NCBI RefSeq assembly: GCF_937915125.1
Contig: NZ_CALDMP010000035.1
Coordinates: forward strand, 1 to 55,773
DNA: 55,773 bases
Direction: 5' to 3'
Origin: an uncultured Ruminococcus sp.
GTDB lineage: Bacteria; Bacillota; Clostridia; Oscillospirales; Ruminococcaceae
The notes below the pieces were generated by a model that had not been told where the DNA came from, searched no databases, and saw nothing but the letters and a program-made list of their open reading frames with translations. Shown one piece after another: positions 34,629-42,147 of the stretch. The translations under genes were made by a program, and so were the position numbers. How positions within the stretch are numbered: the stretch's first letter is position 1; each line of letters starts with the position of its first letter.

Positions 34629-35614
34629 GTAGTTTCCTTCTTTCCGCTGTCGCTGGGAATCCACTTCTCAATAAATCGGGATTCCGCTTCTTCATACTGG
34701 GGCTGATTTTCATAATAGCTTGCACCGTGACCGGCATGTTCTACAAGAAGCAATTCCTTCGGTGCACTGCATAGCTCATAGTTCTTCTGACTCATCCAGG
34801 TGGGAACGAAATTGTCCTCCTTGCCGTGGATAAACAGCGTTGGACATCTGGTGTCCCGTACGGCGGTAAGTGTGGAATAATCCTGGAAGCCGTAGCCTGC
34901 CTTTTTGCGGCACATAGCATCGTTGATATTCATGACCGGGAATGGGGGCAGGTGATAGTCACGCTTTAAAATATGTGAGAATACATCGTAGGGCGACGTG
35001 AAGGCACAGTCTGCAATGACGCCCTTCACCGATTCCGGCAGATCCGGCGCACCGGCAGCCATGAGCACAGTAGTACCACCCATGGAGGTGCCGTGCAGGA
35101 GAATCCGTTTGTCTTCGCCGAACCGTTCCGTCACATAATCGATCCATGCACGGCAGTCAAAGCGGTCGAGAATGCCGAAGCCGATGTATTTTCCCTCGCT
35201 TTCCCCGTGGGCACGATGATCTGGGATCAGACAGTCGAAGCCTTGCTGGTGAAAGAAATACGAGTGGGCTGCAAAGTCGCTCAGACCGCAGCTGGTGTAG
35301 CCGTGACAGCCGATGACGATGCGGTCAGAGGGCTTCTCTGCCGGCAGGTAATAAGCATGAAGATGGATACCGTCTCTGGCAGTAATGGTGATCGGTTCCA
35401 GGTTCTGCTGCATCAGCCATTCCTTTTTCGGGTGGATGATTTTTTTGTATTCTTCCCACTTCTGCATGTCAGCCATTTCACTGATATCGACTTTGATCGA
35501 ATCCTGCCGTGGAATGACACGCCGAAATAATGTGGTGGCACCGCCGAATGCAGCAGCTGTCCCTGCCAGGACAGTGCCGCCGACAATTGCGCCAAGAAGT
35601 GCTGCTGTTCCCAT
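34625..35614 (-). CDS. Membrane-anchored alpha/beta hydrolase
   Basis: 329 residues. An N-terminal hydrophobic segment (about 2-24) and an alpha/beta hydrolase domain with nucleophile LHGTSMGGTTVL, acid in GKEDNFVP and His in HAGHGASYY. Similar to lysophospholipase/esterase or thioesterase-like members. AGGAGA supports ATG 35614; an ATG at 35629 has no ribosome binding site. First gene of the minus-strand set and overlaps the condensation gene, so product release or processing is possible. Confidence 0.85.
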   Translation of the reverse strand: MGTAALLGAIVGGTVLAGTAAAFGGATTLFRRVIPRQDSIKVDISEMADMQKWEEYKKIIHPKKEWLMQQNLEPITITARDGIHLHAYYLPAEKPSDRIVIGCHGYTSCGLSDFAAHSYFFHQQGFDCLIPDHRAHGESEGKYIGFGILDRFDCRAWIDYVTERFGEDKRILLHGTSMGGTTVLMAAGAPDLPESVKGVIADCAFTSPYDVFSHILKRDYHLPPFPVMNINDAMCRKKAGYGFQDYSTLTAVRDTRCPTLFIHGKEDNFVPTWMSQKNYELCSAPKELLLVEHAGHGASYYENQPQYEEAESRFIEKWIPSDSGKKETT

Positions 35615-35635
35615 TTCATCTCTCCTCATTCATTT

Positions 35636-35652
35636 TTCGACCAATGGTCGAA
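35636..35652. promoter_or_regulatory. TetR-type operator 1
   Basis: Perfect palindrome TTCGACC-A-ATGGTCGAA region, downstream of the hydrolase -10 box on the minus strand. Confidence 0.75.
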
Positions 35653-35665
35653 ATGGATTGTCTTT

Positions 35666-35694
35666 ATTTTAACACGTTTTCGACCAGTGGTCAA
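35666..35694 (-). promoter_or_regulatory. Promoter of the hydrolase/condensation operon
   Basis: Minus strand TTGACC (35689-35694), 17-bp spacer, TAAAAT (35666-35671). The -35 box lies inside operator 2. Confidence 0.75.
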
Positions 35695-35695
35695 G
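35679..35695. promoter_or_regulatory. TetR-type operator 2
   Basis: TTCGACCAGTGGTCAAG, same motif as operator 1 with two changes, 43 bases away, covering the operon's -35 box. Binding there would block the operon; tetR itself is downstream on the other strand. Confidence 0.75.
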
Positions 35696-35714
35696 TATTT
35701 TGCGGTGGATTTTC

Positions 35715-35743
35715 TTGTCAAATCTGAAATTTTGTGATATAAT
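35715..35743 (+). promoter_or_regulatory. Promoter of tetR
   Basis: TTGTCA, 17-bp spacer, TATAAT, 34 bases before the gene. Confidence 0.72.
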
Positions 35744-35776
35744 GAGAAAAAGTCAAGAGAAAGCAAGTGATTTCCT

Positions 35777-36385
35777 ATGAAAAGTGATAAGAAAAAACGA
35801 ATTTTAGACGCAACCGAACAACTGATGTGCGTTATGCCGGATCGGGATATTTCGGTTAATCTCATTGCCAAAAAAGCCGACATCGGAAAAGGGAGCGTTT
35901 ACTATTATTTTGAAAGCAAGGAAGAGATTCTTTACGCTGTCATTGAACGGTGCTATAAAAAGGCAATTCATGAATACTTCGGCGGCATTCAGTCTGAAGC
36001 ATCTGCTCTGGAAAAAATCAAGGTGCTGTTCCAGAGCATGATCAAGAGTGAATTTCACGACAACCAGAAAAATCTTATCCGCACCTTGCATCTCCATGAG
36101 AGTACATTGCTGCACAACCAGATGAAGCTCGTAGCGATTCAGGAGCTTTCTCCCATTATGGAAGAACTGCTGATACAAGGGATCGCAGAAGGCTCTGTAT
36201 ATACAGAAACGCCAAAGGAAAGCGCAGAAATGATTGTGGCAGTGATCACCTTTTTTCTGGATAATACTGTTTTTCCGAACGACCCCAGAATGGGAGTAAA
36301 GCTGAAGATCTTTTCCAATGTGTTGGATACTTGTCTCCATGCGGTTCCCGGCAGCTTTGATTTCCTGTGGGAACCGAGGAAATGA
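35777..36385 (+). CDS. TetR family transcriptional regulator
   Basis: 202 residues. N-terminal helix-turn-helix (RILDATEQLM...ISVNLIAKKADIGKGSVYYYFESKEEILYAVIE) typical of TetR. The ligand domain has no clear family. Its own promoter and the two CGACCA palindromes in the 162-base divergent gap make it the likely repressor of the hydrolase/condensation/carrier/ligase/SCP2 operon, and it may also control the MATE gene downstream. Confidence 0.9.
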   Translation: MKSDKKKRILDATEQLMCVMPDRDISVNLIAKKADIGKGSVYYYFESKEEILYAVIERCYKKAIHEYFGGIQSEASALEKIKVLFQSMIKSEFHDNQKNLIRTLHLHESTLLHNQMKLVAIQELSPIMEELLIQGIAEGSVYTETPKESAEMIVAVITFFLDNTVFPNDPRMGVKLKIFSNVLDTCLHAVPGSFDFLWEPRK

Positions 36386-36407
36386 AATAGAACTGATATC
36401 CAAAAAT

Positions 36408-36436
36408 TTGACAAACCAAAATGGGCGTGCTATAAT
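36408..36436 (+). promoter_or_regulatory. Upstream promoter of the MATE gene
   Basis: Perfect TTGACA, 17-bp spacer, perfect TATAAT. Confidence 0.82.
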
Positions 36437-36476
36437 AAGAATATCATTACTATAACATTATAAAATGGTATCAATT

Positions 36477-36507
36477 CCGGGAGTTCCCACAAGAGGGAGC
36501 ATCCCGG
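36477..36507 (+). promoter_or_regulatory. Leader hairpin
   Basis: CCGGGA / TCCCGG with an inner CCC/GGG helix, then ATTTCTT. Possibly an attenuator between the two MATE promoters; no riboswitch class recognised. Confidence 0.5.
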
Positions 36508-36517
36508 ATTTCTTGCC

Positions 36518-36546
36518 TTGACATTTAGAATGTGTTCACATAAAAT
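36518..36546 (+). promoter_or_regulatory. Second promoter of the MATE gene
   Basis: TTGACA, 17-bp spacer, TAAAAT. Confidence 0.72.
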
Positions 36547-36580
36547 AGATGTGCATTCTGTTTTTATGTAAACACGCTCT
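36527..36580. repeat. Inverted repeat overlapping the second MATE promoter
   Basis: 19-bp arms (36527-36545 and 36562-36580), 16 of 19 paired, covering the -10 box. The right arm TGTAAACACGCTCT recurs with one change upstream of sipL (5918-5931). Confidence 0.6.
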
Positions 36581-36629
36581 AGACAGCCTGCAAATGCAGA
36601 GTATGTTGTGAAAGACGGAAGGGATTTCT

Positions 36630-38009
36630 ATGAGGTCTGAAACGAAGCGTTATGAGATCGACATGTGCAGCGGTCCGGTTCTCAAAAAGATGCTTCTTTT
36701 TGCGCTACCGCTGATGGCGTCGAGTATTCTCCAGCTGCTGTTCAATGCGGCGGATATTGTGGTGGTGGGAAAATTTGCCGGAGACAATTCTCTTGCCGCC
36801 GTGGGTTCCAACACAGCCCTCATCAATCTTCTGACCAATTTATTTGTAGGGCTGTCCATCGGTGCCAATGTGGTTGCGGCGAGATCTTATGGGGCAAAGT
36901 CGTGGGATGACCTGGGAAAGACGGTACATACATCCATGCTGCTCAGTATGCTCAGCGGTCTGCTTCTCATGGTAGTCGGCGTTATTGGTGCAAAGCAAAT
37001 GCTGATCTGGATGCAGACGCCGGAGGAAGTGCTGCCTCTTGCCGCAGTATATCTGCGCATTTATTTTCTCGGTATGATGTCCACCATGGTGTATAATTTC
37101 GGCAGTGCACTGCTTCGTGCTGTAGGGGACACAAAACGACCGCTCTATTTTCTGCTTCTTGCCGGCGTGATCAATGTGGTTCTGAATCTGTTGTTGGTGA
37201 TCGTATTCCGGATGAATGTCATGGGCGTTGCCCTGGCGACTGTGATTTCCGAAACGGTTTCCGCCGTACTGATCCTGCGCTGTCTGATGAAAGAAGAAAG
37301 CGGCATTCATCTGGATTGGAAGGCGCTGCGAATTGACCGGACGAAAATGCTTCAGATCCTGCGGATCGGACTGCCGGCAGGCTTTCAGGGTGTCGTTTTT
37401 GCCCTGTCCAATGTGGTCATCCAGTCCTCGGTGAATCTCTTCGGTAATATCGTAGTTGCCGGCAATTCCGCCGCTGCCAATATCGAAAGCTTTGTCTATA
37501 TGGCAATGAATGCCTTTTATCAGGCGACTTTGTCCTTTGTCAGCCAGAACTATGGCGCCGGGGAAGAAAAGCGTATTAATCGTATTGTTCTGACGGGGCA
37601 ACTCTGCGTTATTACAGTGGGGATTCTGCTGGGCAATGGAGTAGTGCTCCTGGGAAAACCTCTGCTGCATATTTATTCTGACAGCCCGGAAGTCATTGCC
37701 GCCGGTATGGTACGACTAAAATACATCAGCCGTGTGTATGCCCTCTGCGGCATCATGGACGTTATGGTAGGCGCACTGCGCGGTATCGGTTATTCTGTTA
37801 TGCCTATGGTGGTGTCAATCGTAGGCGTTTGCGGTCTACGGCTGGTGTGGCTGGCAACGGTATTCCAGATGCCAGCGTATCACCGTATCGAAACGGTGTA
37901 TATTTCCTATGCCGTCACGTGGATTCTGACAACTTTGATCTATGTCACCGCTTTCCTGTGGATTCGCTCCCACCAGCGCCAAAGAGCCAGAAGTGTCTTA
38001 TTGAAATAA
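36630..38009 (+). CDS. MATE family multidrug/sodium antiporter
   Basis: 459 residues and about 12 TM helices. Start DMCSGPVLKKMLLFALPLMASSILQLLFNAADIVVVGKFAG and the repeated half (VFALSNVVIQSSVNLFGNIVVAGNSAAANI) are typical of the DinF/NorM-type MATE group. It exports cationic or hydrophobic compounds using an ion gradient. It follows the tetR gene and could export the product of the neighbouring operon, which is inference only. Two promoters and a structured leader precede it. Confidence 0.9.
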   Translation: MRSETKRYEIDMCSGPVLKKMLLFALPLMASSILQLLFNAADIVVVGKFAGDNSLAAVGSNTALINLLTNLFVGLSIGANVVAARSYGAKSWDDLGKTVHTSMLLSMLSGLLLMVVGVIGAKQMLIWMQTPEEVLPLAAVYLRIYFLGMMSTMVYNFGSALLRAVGDTKRPLYFLLLAGVINVVLNLLLVIVFRMNVMGVALATVISETVSAVLILRCLMKEESGIHLDWKALRIDRTKMLQILRIGLPAGFQGVVFALSNVVIQSSVNLFGNIVVAGNSAAANIESFVYMAMNAFYQATLSFVSQNYGAGEEKRINRIVLTGQLCVITVGILLGNGVVLLGKPLLHIYSDSPEVIAAGMVRLKYISRVYALCGIMDVMVGALRGIGYSVMPMVVSIVGVCGLRLVWLATVFQMPAYHRIETVYISYAVTWILTTLIYVTAFLWIRSHQRQRARSVLLK

Positions 38010-38019
38010 TGTGATATAT

Positions 38020-38053
38020 TAGCCGACATGCAATTATTGTGTGTCGGCTATTT
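38020..38053 (+). terminator. Terminator after the MATE gene
   Basis: TAGCCGACA / TGTCGGCTA stem, short T-rich tail. Confidence 0.7.
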
Positions 38054-38120
38054 ATGACACGGTTCATCTCTATATCAGAACAACTTTACAAAATATAGCG
38101 TGTTTAACAATAGATTCCTC

Positions 38121-38162
38121 TTGACGCTGAAGTATCCTCGTGCTATAATTGGTAGTACCAAT
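38121..38162 (+). promoter_or_regulatory. Promoter and GntR-type operator of lrgAB
   Basis: TTGACG (38121), 17-bp spacer, TATAAT (38144-38149). The perfect palindrome ATTGGTAGTACCAAT (38148-38162) overlaps the -10 box and fits the FadR/GntR consensus TGGTnnnACCA. Confidence 0.78.
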
Positions 38163-38180
38163 TTGAATGGAGGAATTGTT

Positions 38181-38549
38181 GTGAAGTGGATTAAGCAATT
38201 CGGTATTATTTTAGGCATTTCGTTTTTGGGGGAGATCCTGGAGGAATGTATGCCGCTGCCCATCCCGGCGAGCATTTATGGCATCGTTCTCCTGTTTCTC
38301 TGTCTGAAATTCCATGTGATTCCGTATGCATCTGTGCGGGAGACGGGAACATTTCTCATTGAGATCATGCCGCTGATGTTTATTCCGGCGGCGGTGGGGC
38401 TTCTGGAATCCTGGGATGTCATTCGTCCGGCATGGCTGGAATATATTGCTGTGATAGTGCTGTCCACCTTTGTTGTCATGATTATCTCCGGCAGGATCAC
38501 CCAGTTTGTGATTCGCCGCAGGAAAGGGGAGGAAACGAAACATGCGTGA
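38181..38549 (+). CDS. lrgA: CidA/LrgA family holin-like protein
   Basis: 122 residues with four TM helices (GIILGISFLGEILEECMPLPIPASIYGIVLLFLCL is the family start). LrgA/CidA proteins modulate murein hydrolase activity or export of small organic acids. Start GTG 38181 follows GGAGGAA; it overlaps lrgB by eight bases. Confidence 0.9.
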   Translation: MKWIKQFGIILGISFLGEILEECMPLPIPASIYGIVLLFLCLKFHVIPYASVRETGTFLIEIMPLMFIPAAVGLLESWDVIRPAWLEYIAVIVLSTFVVMIISGRITQFVIRRRKGEETKHA

Positions 38550-39234
38550 TTTCTTAGAAAATTCTGCTTTTTTCGGTGTTGTGGTCAGTGTACTGTCCTA
38601 TGGAGCAGGTGTACTGTTGAAAAAGAAATGCAAGCTTGCCATCTTCAATCCGCTGTTAGTCTCTATTGCTATCACAATTGCTTTTCTGGCGTGTACCCAT
38701 ATCAGCTATGATAAATACTATGAAGGTGCGAAATATCTCAGCTATTTACTGACCCCAGCCACAGTCTGCCTGGCGATACCGCTGTACGAGCAGCTGGAAC
38801 TGTTGAAGCATAACTGGAAAGCCATTGTGATCGGCATACTTTCCGGTGTCCTGTCCAGTCTGGGGACAATCCTGGGAATGGCAATGTTGTTTCAGTTTGA
38901 CCACCAAGAATATGTCACCTTCCTGCCGAAATCCATTACAACGGCAATTGGCATGGGCGTTTCGGAAAAACTCGGGGGCTATGTTTCCATTAGCGTTGCG
39001 GCGATCATCATTACAGGTGTGTTGGGGAATATCTTTGCGGAATGGATTTTCCGGCTGTTCCGTATCCAGGAACCCATTGCCAGAGGTATTGCACTGGGCA
39101 CAGCGTCCCATGCCATTGGCACTGCAAAAGCCATGGAACTGGGAGAGGCAGAGGGTGCCATGAGCAGTCTTTCCATTGTGGTTGCCGGATTGATCACAGT
39201 TGTCGGCGCAACGATATTTGCACATATTATGTAA
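38542..39234 (+). CDS. lrgB: LrgB/CidB family membrane protein
   Basis: 230 residues, about seven or eight TM helices. NPLLVSIAITI, the central LLTPATVCLAIPLYEQ and LPKSITTAIGMGVSEKLGG plus GTASHAIGTAKAMELGE are LrgB signatures. It works with LrgA; the related plant and Bacillus proteins transport glycolate/pyruvate. Part of an operon with the following gntR. Confidence 0.92.
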   Translation: MRDFLENSAFFGVVVSVLSYGAGVLLKKKCKLAIFNPLLVSIAITIAFLACTHISYDKYYEGAKYLSYLLTPATVCLAIPLYEQLELLKHNWKAIVIGILSGVLSSLGTILGMAMLFQFDHQEYVTFLPKSITTAIGMGVSEKLGGYVSISVAAIIITGVLGNIFAEWIFRLFRIQEPIARGIALGTASHAIGTAKAMELGEAEGAMSSLSIVVAGLITVVGATIFAHIM

Positions 39235-39248
39235 GGACGGTAAAATAG

Positions 39249-39938
39249 ATGAGAGACGAATCCAGAGAATATCAGAAGGTAATCGCCTATCTGTCCGACA
39301 TGATCGCATCTGGAGAACTGACAATGGGTTCCCGGCTGCCCACAGAGCGGAAAATTGCAGAAACGCTGTCCATCGGGCGCAATTCCACCAGAGAAGCTCT
39401 GCGAATGCTGGAAAATACGGGAGTCATTGAAAGCCGAAGGGGATCGGGCAATTATCTGGTAGGAAATCTGTCCAGGGCAATTTCAGACGCAGTTGATATG
39501 ATGCTGCTTCTGCGGCAGACAGACCGGACGGAAATTTGTTCTTTTCGCCGCAATATGGAAAAGGCTGTCTGCCGGACGATCATGGAAAATCACACCTTTT
39601 CCAATTGGCATGCAAATGCACTGGAATTGCTGAACGCTTCAGAAAAGTCAGAGTCATTTCCGGAACAGGTGGAACTGGACCGACGGTTTCACTATTTGTT
39701 GATCTATGCCACAGAAAACCATTTTTGGATCACCATGATGGAACCCATTGCTGATGTGTATCGTCGCTGGATCGACGCCGCACTGCTGTCTGCAGATGAA
39801 CAGGTGACAGCGCAGCTTCATCAGGCGCATATGGATATGTTTCGTGCACTGGACAGTGAAGATATGATACTTTGTGAAAATGCAATTGACAGGCACTATG
39901 ATCTGGCAGATATGGAAATGAGAAAAGGGAATAGCTGA
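39249..39938 (+). CDS. GntR family regulator, FadR/FCD subfamily
   Basis: 229 residues. Winged HTH (VIAYLSDMIASGELTMGSRLPTERKIAETLSIGRNSTREALRMLENTGVIESRRGSGNYLVG) and a helical FCD ligand domain with a metal-binding-like D/H pattern (DRRFHYLL, HQAHMDMFRALDS). Third gene of lrgA-lrgB-gntR, 14 bases after lrgB; the operator at 38148-38162 suggests autoregulation. Ligand likely a small carboxylate, unproven. Confidence 0.88.
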   Translation: MRDESREYQKVIAYLSDMIASGELTMGSRLPTERKIAETLSIGRNSTREALRMLENTGVIESRRGSGNYLVGNLSRAISDAVDMMLLLRQTDRTEICSFRRNMEKAVCRTIMENHTFSNWHANALELLNASEKSESFPEQVELDRRFHYLLIYATENHFWITMMEPIADVYRRWIDAALLSADEQVTAQLHQAHMDMFRALDSEDMILCENAIDRHYDLADMEMRKGNS

Positions 39939-39987
39939 ATCGATATCGTTCATACGCTCAGATAACGTCATTCTTCAGGCGTCTCGT

Positions 39988-40035
39988 GAAATTTTGCATA
40001 AAATTTCTTGACACCATGAAATTCTATGGTATAAT
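39988..40035 (+). promoter_or_regulatory. Promoter and dyads of the GH5 gene
   Basis: TTGACA (40008-40013), 16-bp spacer, TATAAT (40030-40035). A dyad GAAATTTT-GCAT-AAAATTTC (39988-40007) abuts the -35 box and a second CCAT...ATGG dyad fills the spacer; both could bind a regulator of glucan use. Confidence 0.7.
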
Positions 40036-40066
40036 AAAGGTAATATGTTTTTTGGAGGTATATTGT

Positions 40067-41881
40067 ATGAAGTTTTGGAAAAAGCTCGCCGCCTGTATGC
40101 TGGCAGGCGCAATGACGGTATCTTTTGCCGCATGCGGTTCTGGCTCCGGTGATTCGTCCTCAAAAACGGAGGAATCCGGCGAAGAGGAGAGCAAGGCTGT
40201 TCAGTTTGATGGTGATTTTACCATTGGCGTGGACAAGGTGGCAGAAGCCATGGGCGCCGGCTGGAACCTGGGCAATCAGCTGGAGGCAAATTCCGGTGGC
40301 AAGGTCAACGAGACTGTATGGGGCAATCCGGAGGTAACACAGGAATTGATTTCTGCTGTTGCAGACGCCGGATTCACTACAGTCCGTGTGCCGGTTTCCT
40401 ATCTGGATCGTATTGATGATGCCAACGGTTATCAGGTGGATTCCGCATGGCTGGATCGTGTAGAGGAAGTGGTGCAGTACTGCTATAATGAAGGTCTGTA
40501 CGTGATCATCAATATGCACGGTGACGGTTATAACTCCATTGACGGCGGCTGGTTCCTGGTAAACGGCGAGGATCAGGATTATATCTGTGAAAAATATGAA
40601 GCTGTATGGAAACAGATCGCAGAGCGCTTCAAAGACTATGACGAGCACCTGATTTTCGAGTCCATGAACGAAGAATTCGACAACAACTATAACGCTGATC
40701 CGAACCGGGAATACTATGCAAATCTGAACAAGTACAACCAGATCTTTGTGGATACTGTTCGTGCTTCCGGTTCCAAGAACACCCACCGCTGGCTGCTGAT
40801 GCCGGGCTGGAACACTAACATTGAATATACTGTTGGTGATTACGGCTTTGAAATGCCTACCGATGCAAACTGCACTGCCGGTGAGAGCCGTATGATGGTT
40901 TCTGTTCACTATTACGACCCGTGGGATTACTGCGGTACTGAAGATCTAAAAACTATCCTGTGGGGTGACTATGGTCTGAACCTCATCGAAGTCAATGGAT
41001 TCCCGAAAATGAATTATCCGAAGTGGGGCGACCAGGATTATCTGGATGGTCTGTTCCAGCAGTTGCATGACAAGTTTGTTGCAAATGACATTCCGGTTAT
41101 CATCGGTGAATATGGCTGTATCGATAAGTCCAGCGCTTATGCAGATTTCACAGGTCAGATTCAGGGCAACCGTGCATATTTCAACGGCTACGTTGCCGGA
41201 AAGGCTGCTTCTCTGGGTATAATTCCGGTATACTGGGACAATGGTTATAATGGTGTATACGGTTTCGGTCTGTTTGACCGCAACACCTATGAGCAGACTC
41301 AGCCGGAGATCATTTCCACCATTATTAAGGCAGTGGAGAACAAGGACCCGAAGGCAGGTCTGGATACGGTTGTTGAGACAAAGGTAGAAAAGACTTCTGA
41401 AGCACATGCGTATATCGGTATTCAGACAGAGGTCTATACGTTCCGGAATGCATACAGCGATGCAAGTTATGGTGCGGCAACTGATCATTTCAATACCCTC
41501 ATCAAGTGGGGCGAAAATGATGAAATCATTGATACAGGTGCGACATTTACTGATGCAACGATTACAGAGGATGGCACATACACCGTATCTGTTGACGGCT
41601 ATGATTTCTCTTCTGACAGCAGCAAACTGAATATGCTGTTTGTCAGCACAGATTTTGCGTATTATAATACGATGGATGTAACAGACGTTGTTGTAAAGTG
41701 CGATGACAAGGAGATTTCCATTGAAAAGCCTCTTGTTATGGCAGATGATCAGGGCAATCTGTATATTGAACTGGTGAACATCTACAACACCGACCTTGCA
41801 GCACTGGATTACACTATGCCGACGAATAGCTTTAGCGTGACCTTTACCATCAGCGGTATGGACAAGGTATTGGCTTCGTAA
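40067..41881 (+). CDS. GH5 family endoglucanase-type lipoprotein
   Basis: 604 residues. Lipoprotein signal with lipobox SFAAC (Cys24), an acidic linker, then a GH5 (probably GH5_4-like) barrel: GAGWNLGNQLEA, VRVPVSYLDRID, acid/base Glu202 in SMNEEF and nucleophile Glu348 in IIGEYG. The last 170 residues form a beta-rich module that may bind carbohydrate. No dockerin or cohesin is visible, so the enzyme would act at the cell surface rather than in a cellulosome. ATG 40067 follows TTGGAGG; an upstream ATG at 39986 lies before the promoter. Substrate is likely beta-1,4-glucan or xyloglucan. Confidence 0.9.
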   Translation: MKFWKKLAACMLAGAMTVSFAACGSGSGDSSSKTEESGEEESKAVQFDGDFTIGVDKVAEAMGAGWNLGNQLEANSGGKVNETVWGNPEVTQELISAVADAGFTTVRVPVSYLDRIDDANGYQVDSAWLDRVEEVVQYCYNEGLYVIINMHGDGYNSIDGGWFLVNGEDQDYICEKYEAVWKQIAERFKDYDEHLIFESMNEEFDNNYNADPNREYYANLNKYNQIFVDTVRASGSKNTHRWLLMPGWNTNIEYTVGDYGFEMPTDANCTAGESRMMVSVHYYDPWDYCGTEDLKTILWGDYGLNLIEVNGFPKMNYPKWGDQDYLDGLFQQLHDKFVANDIPVIIGEYGCIDKSSAYADFTGQIQGNRAYFNGYVAGKAASLGIIPVYWDNGYNGVYGFGLFDRNTYEQTQPEIISTIIKAVENKDPKAGLDTVVETKVEKTSEAHAYIGIQTEVYTFRNAYSDASYGAATDHFNTLIKWGENDEIIDTGATFTDATITEDGTYTVSVDGYDFSSDSSKLNMLFVSTDFAYYNTMDVTDVVVKCDDKEISIEKPLVMADDQGNLYIELVNIYNTDLAALDYTMPTNSFSVTFTISGMDKVLAS

Positions 41882-41905
41882 AACAAACTGATCAGAGATT
41901 AGAAT

Positions 41906-41943
41906 AAAAACCTCTCAGAGCATTTTCTCTGGGAGGTTTTTTC
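41906..41943 (+). terminator. Intrinsic terminator of the GH5 gene
   Basis: AAAACCTCTCAGAG / CTCTGGGAGGTTTTTT. The rest of the gap to cas3 holds only the cas promoter. Confidence 0.85.
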
Positions 41944-42051
41944 TATAGCGTTCTGTCTTATTTGTTGGAATTATGTTGGCAGGAAATGGGAAACTGTGTC
42001 GAATTATGTCGAATAAAAATGTAAAGAAACTGATAAATCTGACAAAAACTA

Positions 42052-42080
42052 TTGCAAAATATTTTTAACGGGTGTATAAT
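42052..42080 (+). promoter_or_regulatory. Predicted promoter of the cas operon
   Basis: TTGCAA, 17-bp spacer, TATAAT, 67 bases before cas3. Confidence 0.75.
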
Positions 42081-42147
42081 GTGAACAAGACAGATGCAGT
42101 GCTTCTGTTATTCACAATTAACGGAATAAAGAACATGGAGGTGAACA

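Noticed and set aside
36437..36517. Possible riboswitch before the MATE gene
   Set aside because: The hairpin does not match any class I can recall, including guanidine riboswitches often found before exporters.
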